Made by a program: the position numbers and the translations under genes. This document shows positions 23,582 to 33,384 of a stretch of DNA of 38,714 nt, piece after piece (positions within the stretch are counted from its first letter, which is position 1; each line of letters opens with the position of its first letter). The DNA lies in assembly GCA_028292245.1 (NCBI GenBank), contig JAQGMS010000009.1, forward strand, positions 1 to 38,714, read 5' to 3'. The notes beneath the pieces were generated by a model. The model ran no database searches and was not told the DNA's origin. It was given only the letters and a program-made list of their open reading frames with translations. The stretch is from Ramlibacter sp. GTDB taxonomy: Bacteria > Pseudomonadota > Gammaproteobacteria > Burkholderiales > Burkholderiaceae_C.

Positions 23582-24541
23582 TCAGTTGAGCTTCACGCCC
23601 TTTTCGGCGAAGTACTTCGCCGCGCCGGGATGGAAGGGAATGGGCGTCGCGGCGGCCTTCTGGTTCTCGAGCTTGAAGTTCTCGGCTTCCTTGTGCACCG
23701 CGATCAGGTCGCTGCGCTTGTCGAAAATCGTCTTGACGATGCTGTAGGCCGTCTTGTCGTCCATGTTGGCGTGCGCCACCAGCAGGTTCATCACGGTGGC
23801 CTGGTGGTTGTCGGTGTCCATGCCCTTGTAGGTGGCCTTCGGGATCACGTCCTCGACGTACAGCGGCCCGTATTTCTGGTTCATCTTCGCGACCACCTCG
23901 GTGTGGTCGATCATCTTGATCTTGGTGCCCGGGGTGTTGGCCAGGTCGGTGACGGCCGCCGTCGGCAGGCCGCCGACCCAGAAGAAGGCGTCGATCTTGT
24001 TGTCCTTCATGGCATTGACCGACTCCGCCGCGCCCAGCCGCTCGCGCTTGACGTCCTTGTCCTTGTCGATGCCGGCGGCTTCGAGGATGCGAAATGCCAT
24101 CACCTCGGTCGCGCTGCCGGGCGAACCGGTGGACACGTGCTTGCCCTTCAGGTCGGCCAGCTTGTTGACGCCGCGCCCGTCCGTGGTGACGATGTGCATC
24201 CGGTTCGGGTACAGCACCATCAGCGTGCGCAGCGGGATCTTGTTGCCCTTGAACTTGTCCTCGCCCTTGAACGCATCCAGGCCGGCATCGGCCATGGTGA
24301 AGCCGATATAGGGCTTGTCGGTGCCGATGAGCTTCAGGTTGTCGACGGAGCCGCCGGTGACCTCCGCCGTCGCCTGCATGCCGGGGACGAACTTCGACAG
24401 CACCGCCGCCAAGCCGCCCCCCATCGGGTAGTAAACGCCGCCGGTGCCGCCGGTGGCGATCGAGATGTTCTGGGCCAGAGCGATGGCTGCGAATGCCAGG
24501 GCCGACAGCGCGACTGCAATGCGCAACAACAGACGGGTCAT
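23582..24541 (-). CDS. TAXI family TRAP transporter solute-binding protein
   Basis: A periplasmic binding protein of 319 residues from the ATG at 24541, which has GGAGAC upstream; two earlier in-frame ATGs have no ribosome site. The signal peptide is residues 1-23 (MTRLLLRIAVALSALAFAAIALA), with cleavage before QNISIATGG. The mature part has the TAXI hallmark ATGGTGGVYYPMGGGLA and the STGSPGSATEVMAFRILEAAG block. It captures the substrate and delivers it to the fused permease encoded next. It lies downstream of a GntR regulator in the same direction, 93 bases away, which may control it. The ligand cannot be told from sequence. Confidence 0.93.
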   Translation of the reverse strand: MTRLLLRIAVALSALAFAAIALAQNISIATGGTGGVYYPMGGGLAAVLSKFVPGMQATAEVTGGSVDNLKLIGTDKPYIGFTMADAGLDAFKGEDKFKGNKIPLRTLMVLYPNRMHIVTTDGRGVNKLADLKGKHVSTGSPGSATEVMAFRILEAAGIDKDKDVKRERLGAAESVNAMKDNKIDAFFWVGGLPTAAVTDLANTPGTKIKMIDHTEVVAKMNQKYGPLYVEDVIPKATYKGMDTDNHQATVMNLLVAHANMDDKTAYSIVKTIFDKRSDLIAVHKEAENFKLENQKAAATPIPFHPGAAKYFAEKGVKLN

Positions 24542-24634
24542 ATGCTTTGTCTCCATCAAAGGTGCGGCAAATGCTAGGCGACCGCTTGTTGCACTGTCAA
24601 TGCGCTTAAACGCTTGCTGCTTTGGTACTCGGCC

Positions 24635-25270
24635 TCACGCGGCCGCTTCCAGCCCGTTCCTGAAATGCTCCTGCATCTTCTTGACGGCACCCTTGGTGTC
24701 GCGATGCGACAGCGCTTCCATGATGGCCCGATGCTCCAGCATCGACTCGCGCACCCGCCCCGCCTTCAGCAGCGAGTTGTGGCGGTTCAGCTTCATCACC
24801 TTGCGCAGGTCGGCCACCATCTGGTCGCGCCAGCGGTTGCCGGCGATCTCGAGCAACCGCATGTGGAAGCGCTCGTTGATCGCGAAGAACTTGTCGCGGT
24901 TGCCGGCGGCCGCTTCCAGTTCCTTGTGCAGCGCCTGCAGTTCCTTGATCTGGGCATCGGTGGCGCGCTCGGCCACCACGCCGGCGGCGTCGCTTTCCAG
25001 CAGCGAGAGCAGGTGGTAGACGTCGCTCAAGTCCTTTTCGGACACTTCGGTGACGTAGGCGCCGCGCCGCACCTTCATCGTGACCAGGCCCTCGGCCGCC
25101 AGCACCTTGAGCGCTTCGCGCAGGGGCGTGCGGCTGATGCCGAATTCTTCCGAGATTTTCATCTCGTCGATCCAGCTGCCGGGTTCGAGCTCTCGCTTGA
25201 AGATCCGCTGGCGCAGCAGTTCCGCCACCTCCTGGTAGAGGGCGCGCGGGGCGAGGGAGACGGCGGCCAT
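24635..25270 (-). CDS. GntR family regulator, FCD (FadR-like) subgroup
   Basis: The 211-residue protein has an N-terminal winged helix (LYQEVAELLRQRIFKRELEPGSWIDEMKISEEFGISRTPLREALKVLAAEGLVTMKVRRGAYV). Its all-helical FCD ligand domain carries the metal-binding pattern Asp...FHMRLLEIAGN...EHRAIMEAL. FCD regulators usually bind small organic acids. The ATG at 25270 is chosen because a near-consensus promoter sits directly before it; an upstream TTG start would lie in that promoter's -35 box. It is divergent from the mutase operon and upstream of the TRAP genes, so it may control either. As I recall, a GntR gene divergent from the mutase is common in this family, which favours propionate control. 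Confidence 0.9.
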   Translation of the reverse strand: MAAVSLAPRALYQEVAELLRQRIFKRELEPGSWIDEMKISEEFGISRTPLREALKVLAAEGLVTMKVRRGAYVTEVSEKDLSDVYHLLSLLESDAAGVVAERATDAQIKELQALHKELEAAAGNRDKFFAINERFHMRLLEIAGNRWRDQMVADLRKVMKLNRHNSLLKAGRVRESMLEHRAIMEALSHRDTKGAVKKMQEHFRNGLEAAA

Positions 25271-25277
25271 AGGGGCG

Positions 25278-25372
25278 ATTTTAGGGCAAACCCAATTCTT
25301 TATCAATAATTATGAATGATGTAAGATGCAGGGTAAACGTGCACAGTCGTCCTTGAACGCGCAAAGTTGCGC
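25278..25372. promoter_or_regulatory. divergent promoters of the GntR gene and the mutase operon
   Basis: For the leftward GntR gene, TTGATA (minus strand, 25301-25306) and TAAAAT (25278-25283) are 17 bases apart, close to consensus, and put transcription start at or beside the ATG (25270). For the mutase operon, TTTATC (25299-25304) and TAAGAT (25322-25327) are also 17 apart. The two -35 regions overlap, so one bound regulator could affect both. A palindrome GCGCAA-AG-TTGCGC (25359-25372) lies between the mutase promoter and its ATG. Confidence 0.55.
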
Positions 25373-25390
25373 AACAGCCGGAACCGACCC

Positions 25391-27553
25391 ATGAGCCAGC
25401 CTGACCCTGAATTCACACCGTCCAATCTCGAAGCCTGGGGCCTGGCGGCGGCCAAGTCGGCGCCGCGAGGCGACCTGGGCGCCCTGGACTGGGTGACACC
25501 CGACGGCATCGCCGTCAAGCCGCTCTACACGGCGCAGGACCTCAAGGGCCTGGAATACACCAACACGCTGCCCGGCTTCGAGCCCTATGTGCGCGGGCCG
25601 CAGGCGACGATGTATGCGGCGCGGCCCTGGACCATCCGCCAGTACGCCGGATTCTCCACAGCGGAAGAGTCGAACGCGTTCTATCGCAAGGGCCTGGCCG
25701 GCGGCGGGCAGGGCGTGTCGGTGGCGTTCGACTTGGCCACGCACCGCGGCTACGACAGCGATCATCCGCGCGTGACCGGTGACGTCGGCAAGGCCGGCGT
25801 GGCGATCGACTCGGTCGAGGACATGAAGATCCTGTTCGACGGCATTCCGCTGGACCAGGTTTCGGTGTCGATGACGATGAACGGTGCCGTGCTGCCGGTG
25901 CTGGCGGGCTACATCGTGGCGGCGGAGGAGCAGGGCGTGCCGCAAGACAAATTGAGCGGGACCATCCAGAACGACATCCTCAAGGAGTTCATGGTCCGCA
26001 ACACCTACATCTACCCGCCCAAGCCGAGCATGCGGATCATCGGTGACATCATCGAGTACACGGCCAGGAACATGCCGAAGTTCAACTCGATCTCGATCTC
26101 GGGCTATCACATGCAGGAGGCCGGCGCCAACCAGGCGCTGGAACTGGCGTTCACGCTGGCCGACGGCAAGGAATACGTGAAGACCGCGCTGGCCAAGGGC
26201 CTGGACGTGGACGACTTTGCGGGCCGGCTTTCGTTCTTCTGGGCCATCGGCATGAACTTCTACCTGGAAGTGGCCAAGATGCGGGCGGCGCGCTTGCTGT
26301 GGTGCCGCATCATGAAGGGCTTCGACGCGAAGAGCCCCAAGAGCCTGATGCTGCGCACCCACTGCCAGACCTCGGGCTGGTCGCTGACCGAGCAGGACCC
26401 GTACAACAACATCGTGCGCACCACCATCGAGGCGATGGCCGCGGTATTCGGCGGCACGCAGTCGCTGCACACGAATTCGTTCGACGAAGCCATCGCGCTG
26501 CCGTCGGCGTTCTCTTCGCGGATCGCCCGCAACACGCAATTGATCATCCAGGAAGAGACCCACATCCCGAACGTGATCGATCCCTGGTCCGGCAGCTACA
26601 TGATGGAGAAGCTGACGCAGGACATGGCCGATGCGGCCTGGAAGATCATCGAGGAAGTGGAAGCCATGGGCGGCATGGTGCGCGCCGTGGACTCGGGCTG
26701 GGCCAAGTTGAAGATCGAGGCCGCGGCGGCTGAAAAGCAGGCGCGTATCGACTCGGGCCGCGACGTGATCGTCGGCGTCAACAAGTACCGGCTGGACAAG
26801 GAAGACCGGCACGACATCCGGGAAGTCGACAATGTGATGGTGCGCGACCAGCAGATCGCGCGGCTGAAGGCGATCCGCGCCAAGCGGGACCCGGCCAAGG
26901 TGCAGGCGGCGCTGGACGTGCTTGCCGCCGCGGCCGAGAAGGGCGACGGCAACCTGCTGGACCTGAGCATCCGGGCGGTGCGCTTGCGTGCGACGGTCGG
27001 CGAGGTGTCGGATGCATTGGAGAAAGTTTTTGGGCGCCATCGCGCCGATACGCAAAAGGTGACCGGTGTGTATGCAGCTGCCTATGACTCGGCCGAGGGC
27101 TGGGACAAACTCAAATCCGAGATCGCGGCTTTTGCCGAGGAGCAGGGCCGCAGGCCCCGCGTGATGATTTCAAAATTGGGCCAGGACGGCCACGACCGCG
27201 GCGCCAAGGTGGTAGCGACAGCGTTCGCCGACCTGGGCTTCGACGTCGACATCGGGCCTTTGTTCCAGACGCCGGAGGAATGCGCGCGCCAGGCGATCGA
27301 AAACGACGTGCACGCCGTGGGCGTCAGCACGCTGGCCGCGGGCCACAAGACGCTGGTGCCGGCGATCATCGAGGAGCTGAAGAAGCAGGGCGCCGACGAC
27401 ATCATCGTGTTCGTCGGCGGCGTGGTGCCGCAGCAGGACTACGACTTCCTCTACAGCGCCGGCGTGAAGGGCATCTACGGCCCCGGCACACCGATACCCG
27501 CGAGCGCCAAGGACGTGCTCGAGCAGATCAGGAAAGCCTTGAGCCAGAAATGA
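25391..27553 (+). CDS. scpA: methylmalonyl-CoA mutase
   Basis: The enzyme interconverts (R)-methylmalonyl-CoA and succinyl-CoA using adenosylcobalamin. At 720 residues it is the single-chain catalytic form: a TIM-barrel substrate domain (about 20-560, with [44 protein letters not shown] and [19 protein letters not shown]) and a C-terminal cobalamin domain. That domain has the DxHxxG motif D599-G-H601-D-R-G, H601 being the lower cobalt ligand, and later GGVVPQQDY. The start MSQPDPEF at 25391 is used because the upstream extension overlaps the predicted regulatory palindrome. Its stop overlaps the meaB start (ATGA). Confidence 0.96.
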   Translation: MSQPDPEFTPSNLEAWGLAAAKSAPRGDLGALDWVTPDGIAVKPLYTAQDLKGLEYTNTLPGFEPYVRGPQATMYAARPWTIRQYAGFSTAEESNAFYRKGLAGGGQGVSVAFDLATHRGYDSDHPRVTGDVGKAGVAIDSVEDMKILFDGIPLDQVSVSMTMNGAVLPVLAGYIVAAEEQGVPQDKLSGTIQNDILKEFMVRNTYIYPPKPSMRIIGDIIEYTARNMPKFNSISISGYHMQEAGANQALELAFTLADGKEYVKTALAKGLDVDDFAGRLSFFWAIGMNFYLEVAKMRAARLLWCRIMKGFDAKSPKSLMLRTHCQTSGWSLTEQDPYNNIVRTTIEAMAAVFGGTQSLHTNSFDEAIALPSAFSSRIARNTQLIIQEETHIPNVIDPWSGSYMMEKLTQDMADAAWKIIEEVEAMGGMVRAVDSGWAKLKIEAAAAEKQARIDSGRDVIVGVNKYRLDKEDRHDIREVDNVMVRDQQIARLKAIRAKRDPAKVQAALDVLAAAAEKGDGNLLDLSIRAVRLRATVGEVSDALEKVFGRHRADTQKVTGVYAAAYDSAEGWDKLKSEIAAFAEEQGRRPRVMISKLGQDGHDRGAKVVATAFADLGFDVDIGPLFQTPEECARQAIENDVHAVGVSTLAAGHKTLVPAIIEELKKQGADDIIVFVGGVVPQQDYDFLYSAGVKGIYGPGTPIPASAKDVLEQIRKALSQK

Positions 27554-28605
27554 GCGCCGCGAAGGGTCTGGTGGAGCAGGTTCTCGGCGGCGCCGGCGCG
27601 GTGCAGCGCCGCGCGATCGCCAAGGCGATCACCTTGCTGGAGTCGACGCGCGGCGACCACCGCAGCCAGGCCGACGTGTTGCTCACCGCACTGCTGCCGC
27701 ATACCGGCAAGTCGCTGCGGCTGGGCATCAGCGGCGTGCCGGGGGTGGGCAAGAGCACCTTCATCGAATTCCTCGGCCTGTACCTGATCGGCAAAGGCCA
27801 TCGCGTCGCTGTGCTGACCGTCGACCCGTCCAGCACCGTGTCGGGCGGCTCCATCCTCGGCGACAAGACGCGGATGGAGAAATTGTCGGTCCACGAGATG
27901 GCGTACATCCGCCCCAGTCCATCGAGCGGAACACTGGGCGGCGTCGCCGAAAAGACGCGCGAAGCCGTGCTGGTCTGCGAAGCGGCCGGCTACGACATCG
28001 TCATTGTCGAGACCGTGGGCGTGGGGCAGAGCGAGACCGCGGTGTCGGGCATGACGGACATGTTCGTGCTGATGCAGTTGCCCAACGCCGGCGACGACCT
28101 GCAGGCGATCAAGAAGGGCGTGATGGAACTGGCCGACCTGGTCGTCATCAACAAGGCGGACCTGGATGCGGATGCGGCGACACGGGCGCAGGCGCAGGTC
28201 ACGAGTGCATTGCGGCTGTTCACGCAGCACGGGCGAAGCTCCCACCCCGGCCCTCCCCCAGTGGGGGAGGGAGAAAGGCATTGGCACCCGCAGGTGATCC
28301 AGCTCAGCGCCTTGCTCGGGCAGGGCGTGGACAGGTTCTGGGACGAGGTGAGCAAGTTCAAGGCGCTGCAGACCGCGAACGGCCGGCTGGCGGCGCGCAG
28401 GCAGCACCAGGCGCTGGCCTGGATGTGGGAACGGATCGACAGCGGATTGAAGCAGGCATTCAAGCAGGACCCGCGGGTTCGCGCGGCGCTGCCTGCCTTG
28501 TTGGAACAGGTGGAGCGGGGCGCGTTGCCCTCGTCCACGGCCGCGAGGCAATTGCTCGAGCTACATACGGAGAATCACAATGCAAGACATTCTCGAACAA
28601 CTTGA
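27550..28605 (+). CDS. meaB: methylmalonyl-CoA mutase-associated GTPase MeaB, with in-frame repeat insertion
   Basis: MeaB (ArgK family) is a G3E-class GTPase that guards mutase assembly and replaces damaged cobalamin. The 351-residue protein has a P-loop GVPGVGKST (62-70), [19 protein letters not shown], the switch region [10 protein letters not shown], and the guanine motif NKAD. Residues about 228-245 ([18 protein letters not shown]) do not look like MeaB. They are encoded by a G/C palindrome of the intergenic-repeat kind that has landed in frame in a surface loop between the NKAD motif and the C-terminal helices. The core motifs are intact, so the protein is probably functional. It starts inside the mutase stop and overlaps pccB by 26 bases. 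Confidence 0.93.
   Translation: MSAAKGLVEQVLGGAGAVQRRAIAKAITLLESTRGDHRSQADVLLTALLPHTGKSLRLGISGVPGVGKSTFIEFLGLYLIGKGHRVAVLTVDPSSTVSGGSILGDKTRMEKLSVHEMAYIRPSPSSGTLGGVAEKTREAVLVCEAAGYDIVIVETVGVGQSETAVSGMTDMFVLMQLPNAGDDLQAIKKGVMELADLVVINKADLDADAATRAQAQVTSALRLFTQHGRSSHPGPPPVGEGERHWHPQVIQLSALLGQGVDRFWDEVSKFKALQTANGRLAARRQHQALAWMWERIDSGLKQAFKQDPRVRAALPALLEQVERGALPSSTAARQLLELHTENHNARHSRTT
28251..28271. repeat. palindromic repeat inside meaB
   Basis: CCCTCCCCC (28251-28259) and GGGGGAGGG (28263-28271) form a 9-bp stem around AGT. With flanks CTCCCACCCCGG and GAGAAAGG it looks like the G/C-rich hairpin repeats common between genes in Burkholderiales, but here it is in frame within a coding gene. Family membership is from memory, not a search. 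Confidence 0.6.
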
Positions 28606-30112
28606 AAAGAAGCGCGAAGCGGCGCGCCAGGGCGGCGGCGCCAAGCGCATCGCGGCGCAGCACGCCAAGGGCAAGTTGACGGCGCGCGAGCGGCTCGAAC
28701 TGCTGTTGGACGAAGGCACGTTCGAGGAATGGGACATGTTCGTCGAGCACCGGTCGCACGACTTCGGCATGGCCGACAACAAGATTCCCGGCGACGGCGT
28801 CGTCACGGGCTACGGCATGATCAACGGCCGCCTGGTGTTCGTCTTCAGCCAGGACTTCACGGTGTTCGGTGGTGCGCTGTCGGAAGCCCATGCCGAGAAA
28901 ATCTGCAAGGTGATGGACCAGGCGATGAAGGTCGGCGCGCCGGTGATCGGCCTGAACGACTCGGGCGGCGCGCGCATCCAGGAGGGCGTCGCGTCGCTGG
29001 GCGGCTATGCCGACGTGTTCCAGCGCAACGTGATGGCGTCGGGCGTGATCCCGCAGATCAGCATGATCATGGGGCCCTGCGCCGGTGGCGCGGTGTACTC
29101 GCCCGCCATGACCGACTTCATCTTCATGGTCAAGGACAGCTCCTACATGTTCGTGACCGGCCCCGAGGTGGTCAAGACCGTGACGCACGAGGAAGTGACG
29201 GCGGAGGAACTGGGCGGCGCGATTTCCCACACCACACGCAGCGGCGTGGCCGACCTGGCTTTCGAGAACGACGTCGAGGCCATGCTGATGCTGCGGCGGC
29301 TGTACAACTACCTGCCGTTGAACAATCGCGAGAAGGCGCCGGTGCGCCCCAGCAACGACCCGGCCGAACGCATGGACGTGTCGCTCGACACCCTGGTGCC
29401 CGACAACGCGAACAAGCCTTACGACATGAAGGAGTTGATCGTCAAGAGCGTGGACGACGGCGACTTCTTCGAGCTGCAGCCCGAATACGCCAAGAACATC
29501 ATCGTCGGCTTCGGCCGGATGGAAGGGCAGACCGTGGGCATCGTCGCCAACCAGCCGCTGGTGCTGGCCGGCTGCCTGGACATCAAGAGCTCGGTCAAGG
29601 CGGCGCGATTCGTGCGCTTTTGCGACGCCTTCAACATACCCGTCATCACCTTCGTCGACGTGCCGGGATTCATGCCGGGGACCAGCCAGGAGTACGGCGG
29701 GATCATCAAGCACGGCGCCAAGCTGCTGTACGCGTATGCCGAGTGCACGGTGCCGAAGATCACCGTGATCACCCGCAAGGCCTACGGCGGCGCCTATGAC
29801 GTGATGAGTTCCAAGCACTTGCGCGGCGACGTCAACTTCGCCTGGCCCAACGCCGAAATCGCGGTGATGGGCGCCAAGGGCGCGGTGGAAATCATCTTCC
29901 GCGAAGACAAGGGCGATCCGGCGAAACTGGCGGCCAAGGAAGCAGAGTACAAGGCGCGCTTCGCCAACCCGTTCGTCGCCGGTGCGCGCGGCTTCATCGA
30001 CGACGTGATCCTGCCGCACGAAACGCGCAAACGCATTTGCCGCTCGCTGATCATGCTGCGAGACAAGAAATTGGAGAACCCGTGGCGCAAGCACGGGAAC
30101 ATTCCACTGTGA
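28580..30112 (+). CDS. pccB: propionyl-CoA carboxylase, carboxyltransferase (beta) subunit
   Basis: PccB transfers carboxyl from biotin to propionyl-CoA, giving (S)-methylmalonyl-CoA. At 510 residues it has two crotonase-like halves with the family signatures [60 protein letters not shown] and [31 protein letters not shown]. The [20 protein letters not shown] block and the C-terminal KHGNIPL also fit PCC rather than an acetyl-CoA enzyme. It starts 26 bases inside meaB with AGAATCAC upstream. A 144-base spacer with a long palindrome separates it from its partner pccA, unlike the overlapping genes before it. Confidence 0.95.
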   Translation: MQDILEQLEKKREAARQGGGAKRIAAQHAKGKLTARERLELLLDEGTFEEWDMFVEHRSHDFGMADNKIPGDGVVTGYGMINGRLVFVFSQDFTVFGGALSEAHAEKICKVMDQAMKVGAPVIGLNDSGGARIQEGVASLGGYADVFQRNVMASGVIPQISMIMGPCAGGAVYSPAMTDFIFMVKDSSYMFVTGPEVVKTVTHEEVTAEELGGAISHTTRSGVADLAFENDVEAMLMLRRLYNYLPLNNREKAPVRPSNDPAERMDVSLDTLVPDNANKPYDMKELIVKSVDDGDFFELQPEYAKNIIVGFGRMEGQTVGIVANQPLVLAGCLDIKSSVKAARFVRFCDAFNIPVITFVDVPGFMPGTSQEYGGIIKHGAKLLYAYAECTVPKITVITRKAYGGAYDVMSSKHLRGDVNFAWPNAEIAVMGAKGAVEIIFREDKGDPAKLAAKEAEYKARFANPFVAGARGFIDDVILPHETRKRICRSLIMLRDKKLENPWRKHGNIPL

Positions 30113-30131
30113 GGTGGTTGGTGCATCACTG

Positions 30132-30247
30132 TTTTTTGAACGCAGAGGGCGCAGAGATTGCGCAGAGTTCGCAGAGAAATCCAGGGATTTTTCTCGATGA
30201 CTTCCTCTGCGTCCTCTGCGAATCCTCTGCGCACTCTGCGTTCAAAA
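30132..30247. repeat. CGCAGAG palindromic repeat between pccB and pccA
   Basis: The spacer holds a long inverted repeat. The left arm (about 30134-30176) has four spaced copies of CGCAGAG/GCAGAG, and the right arm (about 30201-30247) has their complements CTCTGCG. At the centre AAATCC-AG-GGATTT (30177-30190) forms its own hairpin. The outer ends TTTTGAACGCAGAG and CTCTGCGTTCAAAA match exactly. The base of the stem ends at the AAAGG ribosome site of pccA. It resembles CGCAGAG-type intergenic repeats of proteobacteria as I recall. It may change pccA translation or mRNA stability. Confidence 0.85.
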
Positions 30248-30256
30248 GGCCATAGC

Positions 30257-32308
30257 GTGTTCACAAAGATCCTGATAGCAAACAGAGGCGAAATTGCCTG
30301 CCGCGTCATCAAGACGGCCAGGAAGATGGGCATCAAGACCGTCGCCGTCTACTCCGACGCCGACCGCGACGCGCGACACGTGGAGCTGGCGGATGAAGCG
30401 GTGTACGTCGGCGCGGCTCCCTCGCGCGATTCCTACCTGCAAGCCGACAAGATCATCGCGGCCTGCAAGCAGACCGGCGCGCAGGCGGTGCACCCGGGCT
30501 ACGGCTTTCTCTCCGAGAACGAAGCGTTCGCGCGGCGGGTCGAGGAGGAGGGCATCACCTTCATCGGGCCCAAGCACTATTCGATTGCCGCGATGGGCGA
30601 CAAGATCGCGTCCAAGAAGCTCGCGAATGAAGCCAAGGTCAACACCATTCCCGGCTGGAACGACGCGATCGGGACCGCCGAACGCGCGGTGGAGATCGCG
30701 CGGGACATCGGCTATCCCGTGATGATCAAGGCTTCCGCCGGCGGCGGCGGCAAGGGCTTGCGCGTCGCTTACAACGACAAGGAGGCCTTCGAAGGCTTCA
30801 CCGCCTGCCAGAACGAGGCGCGCAACAGTTTTGGCGACGACCGCGTCTTCATCGAGAAGTTCGTCGAGGAGCCGCGCCACATCGAAATCCAGGTGCTGGG
30901 CGATTCGCAGGGCAACGTGATCTACCTGAACGAGCGGGAATGCTCGATCCAGCGCCGGCACCAGAAAGTCATCGAGGAAGCGCCGTCGCCGTTCATCAGC
31001 GACAAGACGCGCAAGGCGATGGGCGAGCAAGCGGTGGCGCTGGCCAAGGCTGTGAAGTACGAGAGCGCGGGCACGGTGGAGTTCGTGGTCGGCAAGGACC
31101 AGAGTTTCTATTTCCTGGAGATGAACACGCGGCTGCAGGTCGAGCATCCGGTCACCGAATGCATCACCGGCCTCGACCTCGTGGAGCTGATGATCCGCGT
31201 GGCAGCCGGCGAGAAACTCCCGCTCGCGCAGAAGGACGTGCAGCGCAATGGCTGGGCCATCGAGTGCCGCATCAACGCCGAAGACCCGTTTCGCAACTTC
31301 CTGCCCAGCACCGGGCGGCTGGTGCGCTTCCAGCCGCCCAGGGAAACCATGTGGGCCGGCGACACCGAGCACCTGTATGGCGTGCGCGTCGATACCGGTG
31401 TGCAGGACGGCGGCGAAATCCCGATGTACTACGACTCGATGATCGGCAAGCTCATCGTGCATGGCAAGGACCGCAACGAGGCGATCGCCAAGATGCGCGA
31501 AGCCCTGAACGGCTTCGTGATCCGCGGCATCAGCAGCAACATCCCCTTCCAGGCCGCCCTGCTGGCGCACCCGAAGTTCGTGGCCGGCGACTTCAACACC
31601 GGCTTCATCGCGGAGCACTATGGCAAGGGCTTCCACGCCGAAGATGTGCCGCATGCGGACCCGCATTTCCTGGTGGCGCTCGCCGCGTACGTCAACCGCC
31701 GCGCGTTGCAGCGCGCGGCAGGCATCAGCGGCCAATTGCCGGGACACGAGTTCGAGGTGGGCGAGGACTTTGTCGTCGTGCTGCTCGATGCTGGCGGCAA
31801 GCACAAGCGCCAGGACGCGAGCGTGCGCGACTTCGAGGCCCTGTCCGGTTCCAGCGCGGTGGAAACAGCGGGCAAGCGTTACGAAATCTGCAGCGCCAAG
31901 TGGCACCTGGGCGGCAACCGGATTCGCGGCACTGTGAACGGCAGCCCCTTCACGGCGCAAGTCGAGCGCGGCGTGGGCAAGAATCCGCTGGCCATCCGCG
32001 TCATGCACAACGGCACGCTTCTCGACACCCTGGTGTTGACCCCCCGCGCGGCGGCCCTCCACACCCTGATGCCCTATAAGGCGCCGCCGGACATGAGCCG
32101 CTACGTGCTTTCGCCGATGCCGGGGTTGCTGGTCGAAGTGGCGGTGCAGCCGGGGCAGAAGGTGCAGGCCGGCGAGCGTGTCGCCGTCATCGAAGCCATG
32201 AAGATGGAGAACGTGCTGTTCGCGGCCGCCGACGGCGTGGTCGGCAAGGTGCTGGCCAACAAGGGCGAAAGCCTGACCGTGGACCAGCCGATCGTGGAGT
32301 TTGTCTGA
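30257..32308 (+). CDS. pccA: propionyl-CoA carboxylase, biotin carboxylase/carrier (alpha) subunit
   Basis: PccA carboxylates its biotin with bicarbonate and ATP for PccB. The product has 683 residues from the GTG at 30257 (MFTKILIANRGEIACRV), preceded by AAAGG at 7 bases. An upstream in-frame start lies inside the palindromic repeat and is rejected. It has the biotin carboxylase N-domain, ATP-grasp domain (MIKASAGGGGKGLRVA; EFVVGKDQSFYFLEMNTRLQVEHPVTE), a biotin transport linker and the C-terminal carrier domain, with biotinylated K649 in IEAMKMEN. Length is normal for PccA. The next gene starts two bases after the stop. Confidence 0.95.
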   Translation: MFTKILIANRGEIACRVIKTARKMGIKTVAVYSDADRDARHVELADEAVYVGAAPSRDSYLQADKIIAACKQTGAQAVHPGYGFLSENEAFARRVEEEGITFIGPKHYSIAAMGDKIASKKLANEAKVNTIPGWNDAIGTAERAVEIARDIGYPVMIKASAGGGGKGLRVAYNDKEAFEGFTACQNEARNSFGDDRVFIEKFVEEPRHIEIQVLGDSQGNVIYLNERECSIQRRHQKVIEEAPSPFISDKTRKAMGEQAVALAKAVKYESAGTVEFVVGKDQSFYFLEMNTRLQVEHPVTECITGLDLVELMIRVAAGEKLPLAQKDVQRNGWAIECRINAEDPFRNFLPSTGRLVRFQPPRETMWAGDTEHLYGVRVDTGVQDGGEIPMYYDSMIGKLIVHGKDRNEAIAKMREALNGFVIRGISSNIPFQAALLAHPKFVAGDFNTGFIAEHYGKGFHAEDVPHADPHFLVALAAYVNRRALQRAAGISGQLPGHEFEVGEDFVVVLLDAGGKHKRQDASVRDFEALSGSSAVETAGKRYEICSAKWHLGGNRIRGTVNGSPFTAQVERGVGKNPLAIRVMHNGTLLDTLVLTPRAAALHTLMPYKAPPDMSRYVLSPMPGLLVEVAVQPGQKVQAGERVAVIEAMKMENVLFAAADGVVGKVLANKGESLTVDQPIVEFV

Positions 32309-32310
32309 GC

Positions 32311-33384
32311 ATGAAACGCCGGGAGCTTCTTGCCGGTGGCCTCGCGTTGGGAGCGTTGGGCGGCTGCGCGGTGCCGGCAGAGGGCTCTGCCCCGGGAGCG
32401 ACCGGGCCGGCATCGCCGTTGCGTCGCATTGCCTTCGATTCGTGCTTCGACCAGACCCAGCAGCAGCAGCCGATCTGGGCTCCGGTGCTGGCCGACCGGC
32501 CCGACCTGTTCATCTTCGGCGGCGACAACGTGTATTGCGGGATGCCGTACTCGCTGGCCAAGCTTCGCCGCGCCTATGCGCAGGCCGCCGAGTCCGAGGG
32601 CATGGCGCGCTTGCGGCGCAGCGTCCCGCACCTCGCGATCTGGGACGACCACGACATGGGCGTGAACGACGGTGGCGCGGATTTCCCGTTCAAGTCAGAG
32701 GCCAAGGCGGAGTTCCTGGACTTCTGGAGGATCGCGGCCGGTGACCCGCGCCGCACGCGCGATGGCCTGTATCACGCGCAGGTGTTCGGCCCGCCGGGGC
32801 AGCGGGTGCAAGTCATCCTGCTGGACGCACGCTGGTTCCGCTCACCGTGGAAGGTGACCGACCGGCGCGACGCGCCCGGCAAAGAGCGCTACCTGCCCGA
32901 TCCCGATCCCGGCAAGACGATGCTCGGCGAAGTGCAGTGGCGCTGGCTCGAGGCGCAATTGGCGCAGCCCGCGCAGGTTCGGCTCATCGTTTCGGGAATC
33001 CAGGTCGTGACTGATGGCCATGGCTGGGAGCGCTGGGGCAATTTCCCGCTCGAGCGCCGGCGCCTTTACCAGTCGATCGCCGAAGCACGAGCCAACGGCG
33101 TGGTGTTCCTGTCCGGCGACCGTCACATCGGCGCTCTGTACCGGGAAACCGCGGGCACGCCGTACCCGTTCTACGAAATGACCGCCAGCGGCATCACGCA
33201 TACCTGGCGCGAGGCGGCCGAGGACGGCCCGAACCGGCTGGGGGCCTTGTTCACCGAGCTGCACTACGGCGTCGTCGATATCGACTGGGATGCCCGCGCG
33301 CTGCGCCTCGCGATCAAGGACACCGGCGGCGCCGTGCAGCGCAGCCGAAGCATCGCTTTCCAGGAACTCGAGGCTTTCTCATGA
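32311..33384 (+). CDS. alkaline phosphatase D (PhoD-like) family lipoprotein
   Basis: A 357-residue metallophosphoesterase. The N-terminus [19 protein letters not shown] has a twin-Arg and a lipobox LGGC with C19, so it is likely an exported lipoprotein, possibly through Tat. Metal-binding blocks are visible: [10 protein letters not shown], the PhoD hallmark [12 protein letters not shown], and [11 protein letters not shown] near the C-terminus. PhoD enzymes are calcium/iron phosphodiesterases or phosphatases at the cell surface. It is embedded in the propionate operon, two bases after pccA and overlapping the next gene by four bases (ATGA), yet has no evident link to acyl-CoA metabolism. Substrate is unknown. 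Confidence 0.88.
   Translation: MKRRELLAGGLALGALGGCAVPAEGSAPGATGPASPLRRIAFDSCFDQTQQQQPIWAPVLADRPDLFIFGGDNVYCGMPYSLAKLRRAYAQAAESEGMARLRRSVPHLAIWDDHDMGVNDGGADFPFKSEAKAEFLDFWRIAAGDPRRTRDGLYHAQVFGPPGQRVQVILLDARWFRSPWKVTDRRDAPGKERYLPDPDPGKTMLGEVQWRWLEAQLAQPAQVRLIVSGIQVVTDGHGWERWGNFPLERRRLYQSIAEARANGVVFLSGDRHIGALYRETAGTPYPFYEMTASGITHTWREAAEDGPNRLGALFTELHYGVVDIDWDARALRLAIKDTGGAVQRSRSIAFQELEAFS

Noticed and set aside
25271-25306. TTG start adding 12 residues to the GntR regulator
   Set aside because: The TTG is the first triplet of the TTGATA -35 box of a near-consensus promoter, so it would not be in the transcript.
30158-30256. Upstream start giving pccA 33 extra residues
   Set aside because: The extra residues are encoded by the palindromic repeat and have no counterpart in biotin carboxylases. 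GTG 30257 has a ribosome site and gives the canonical MFTKILIANRGE start.
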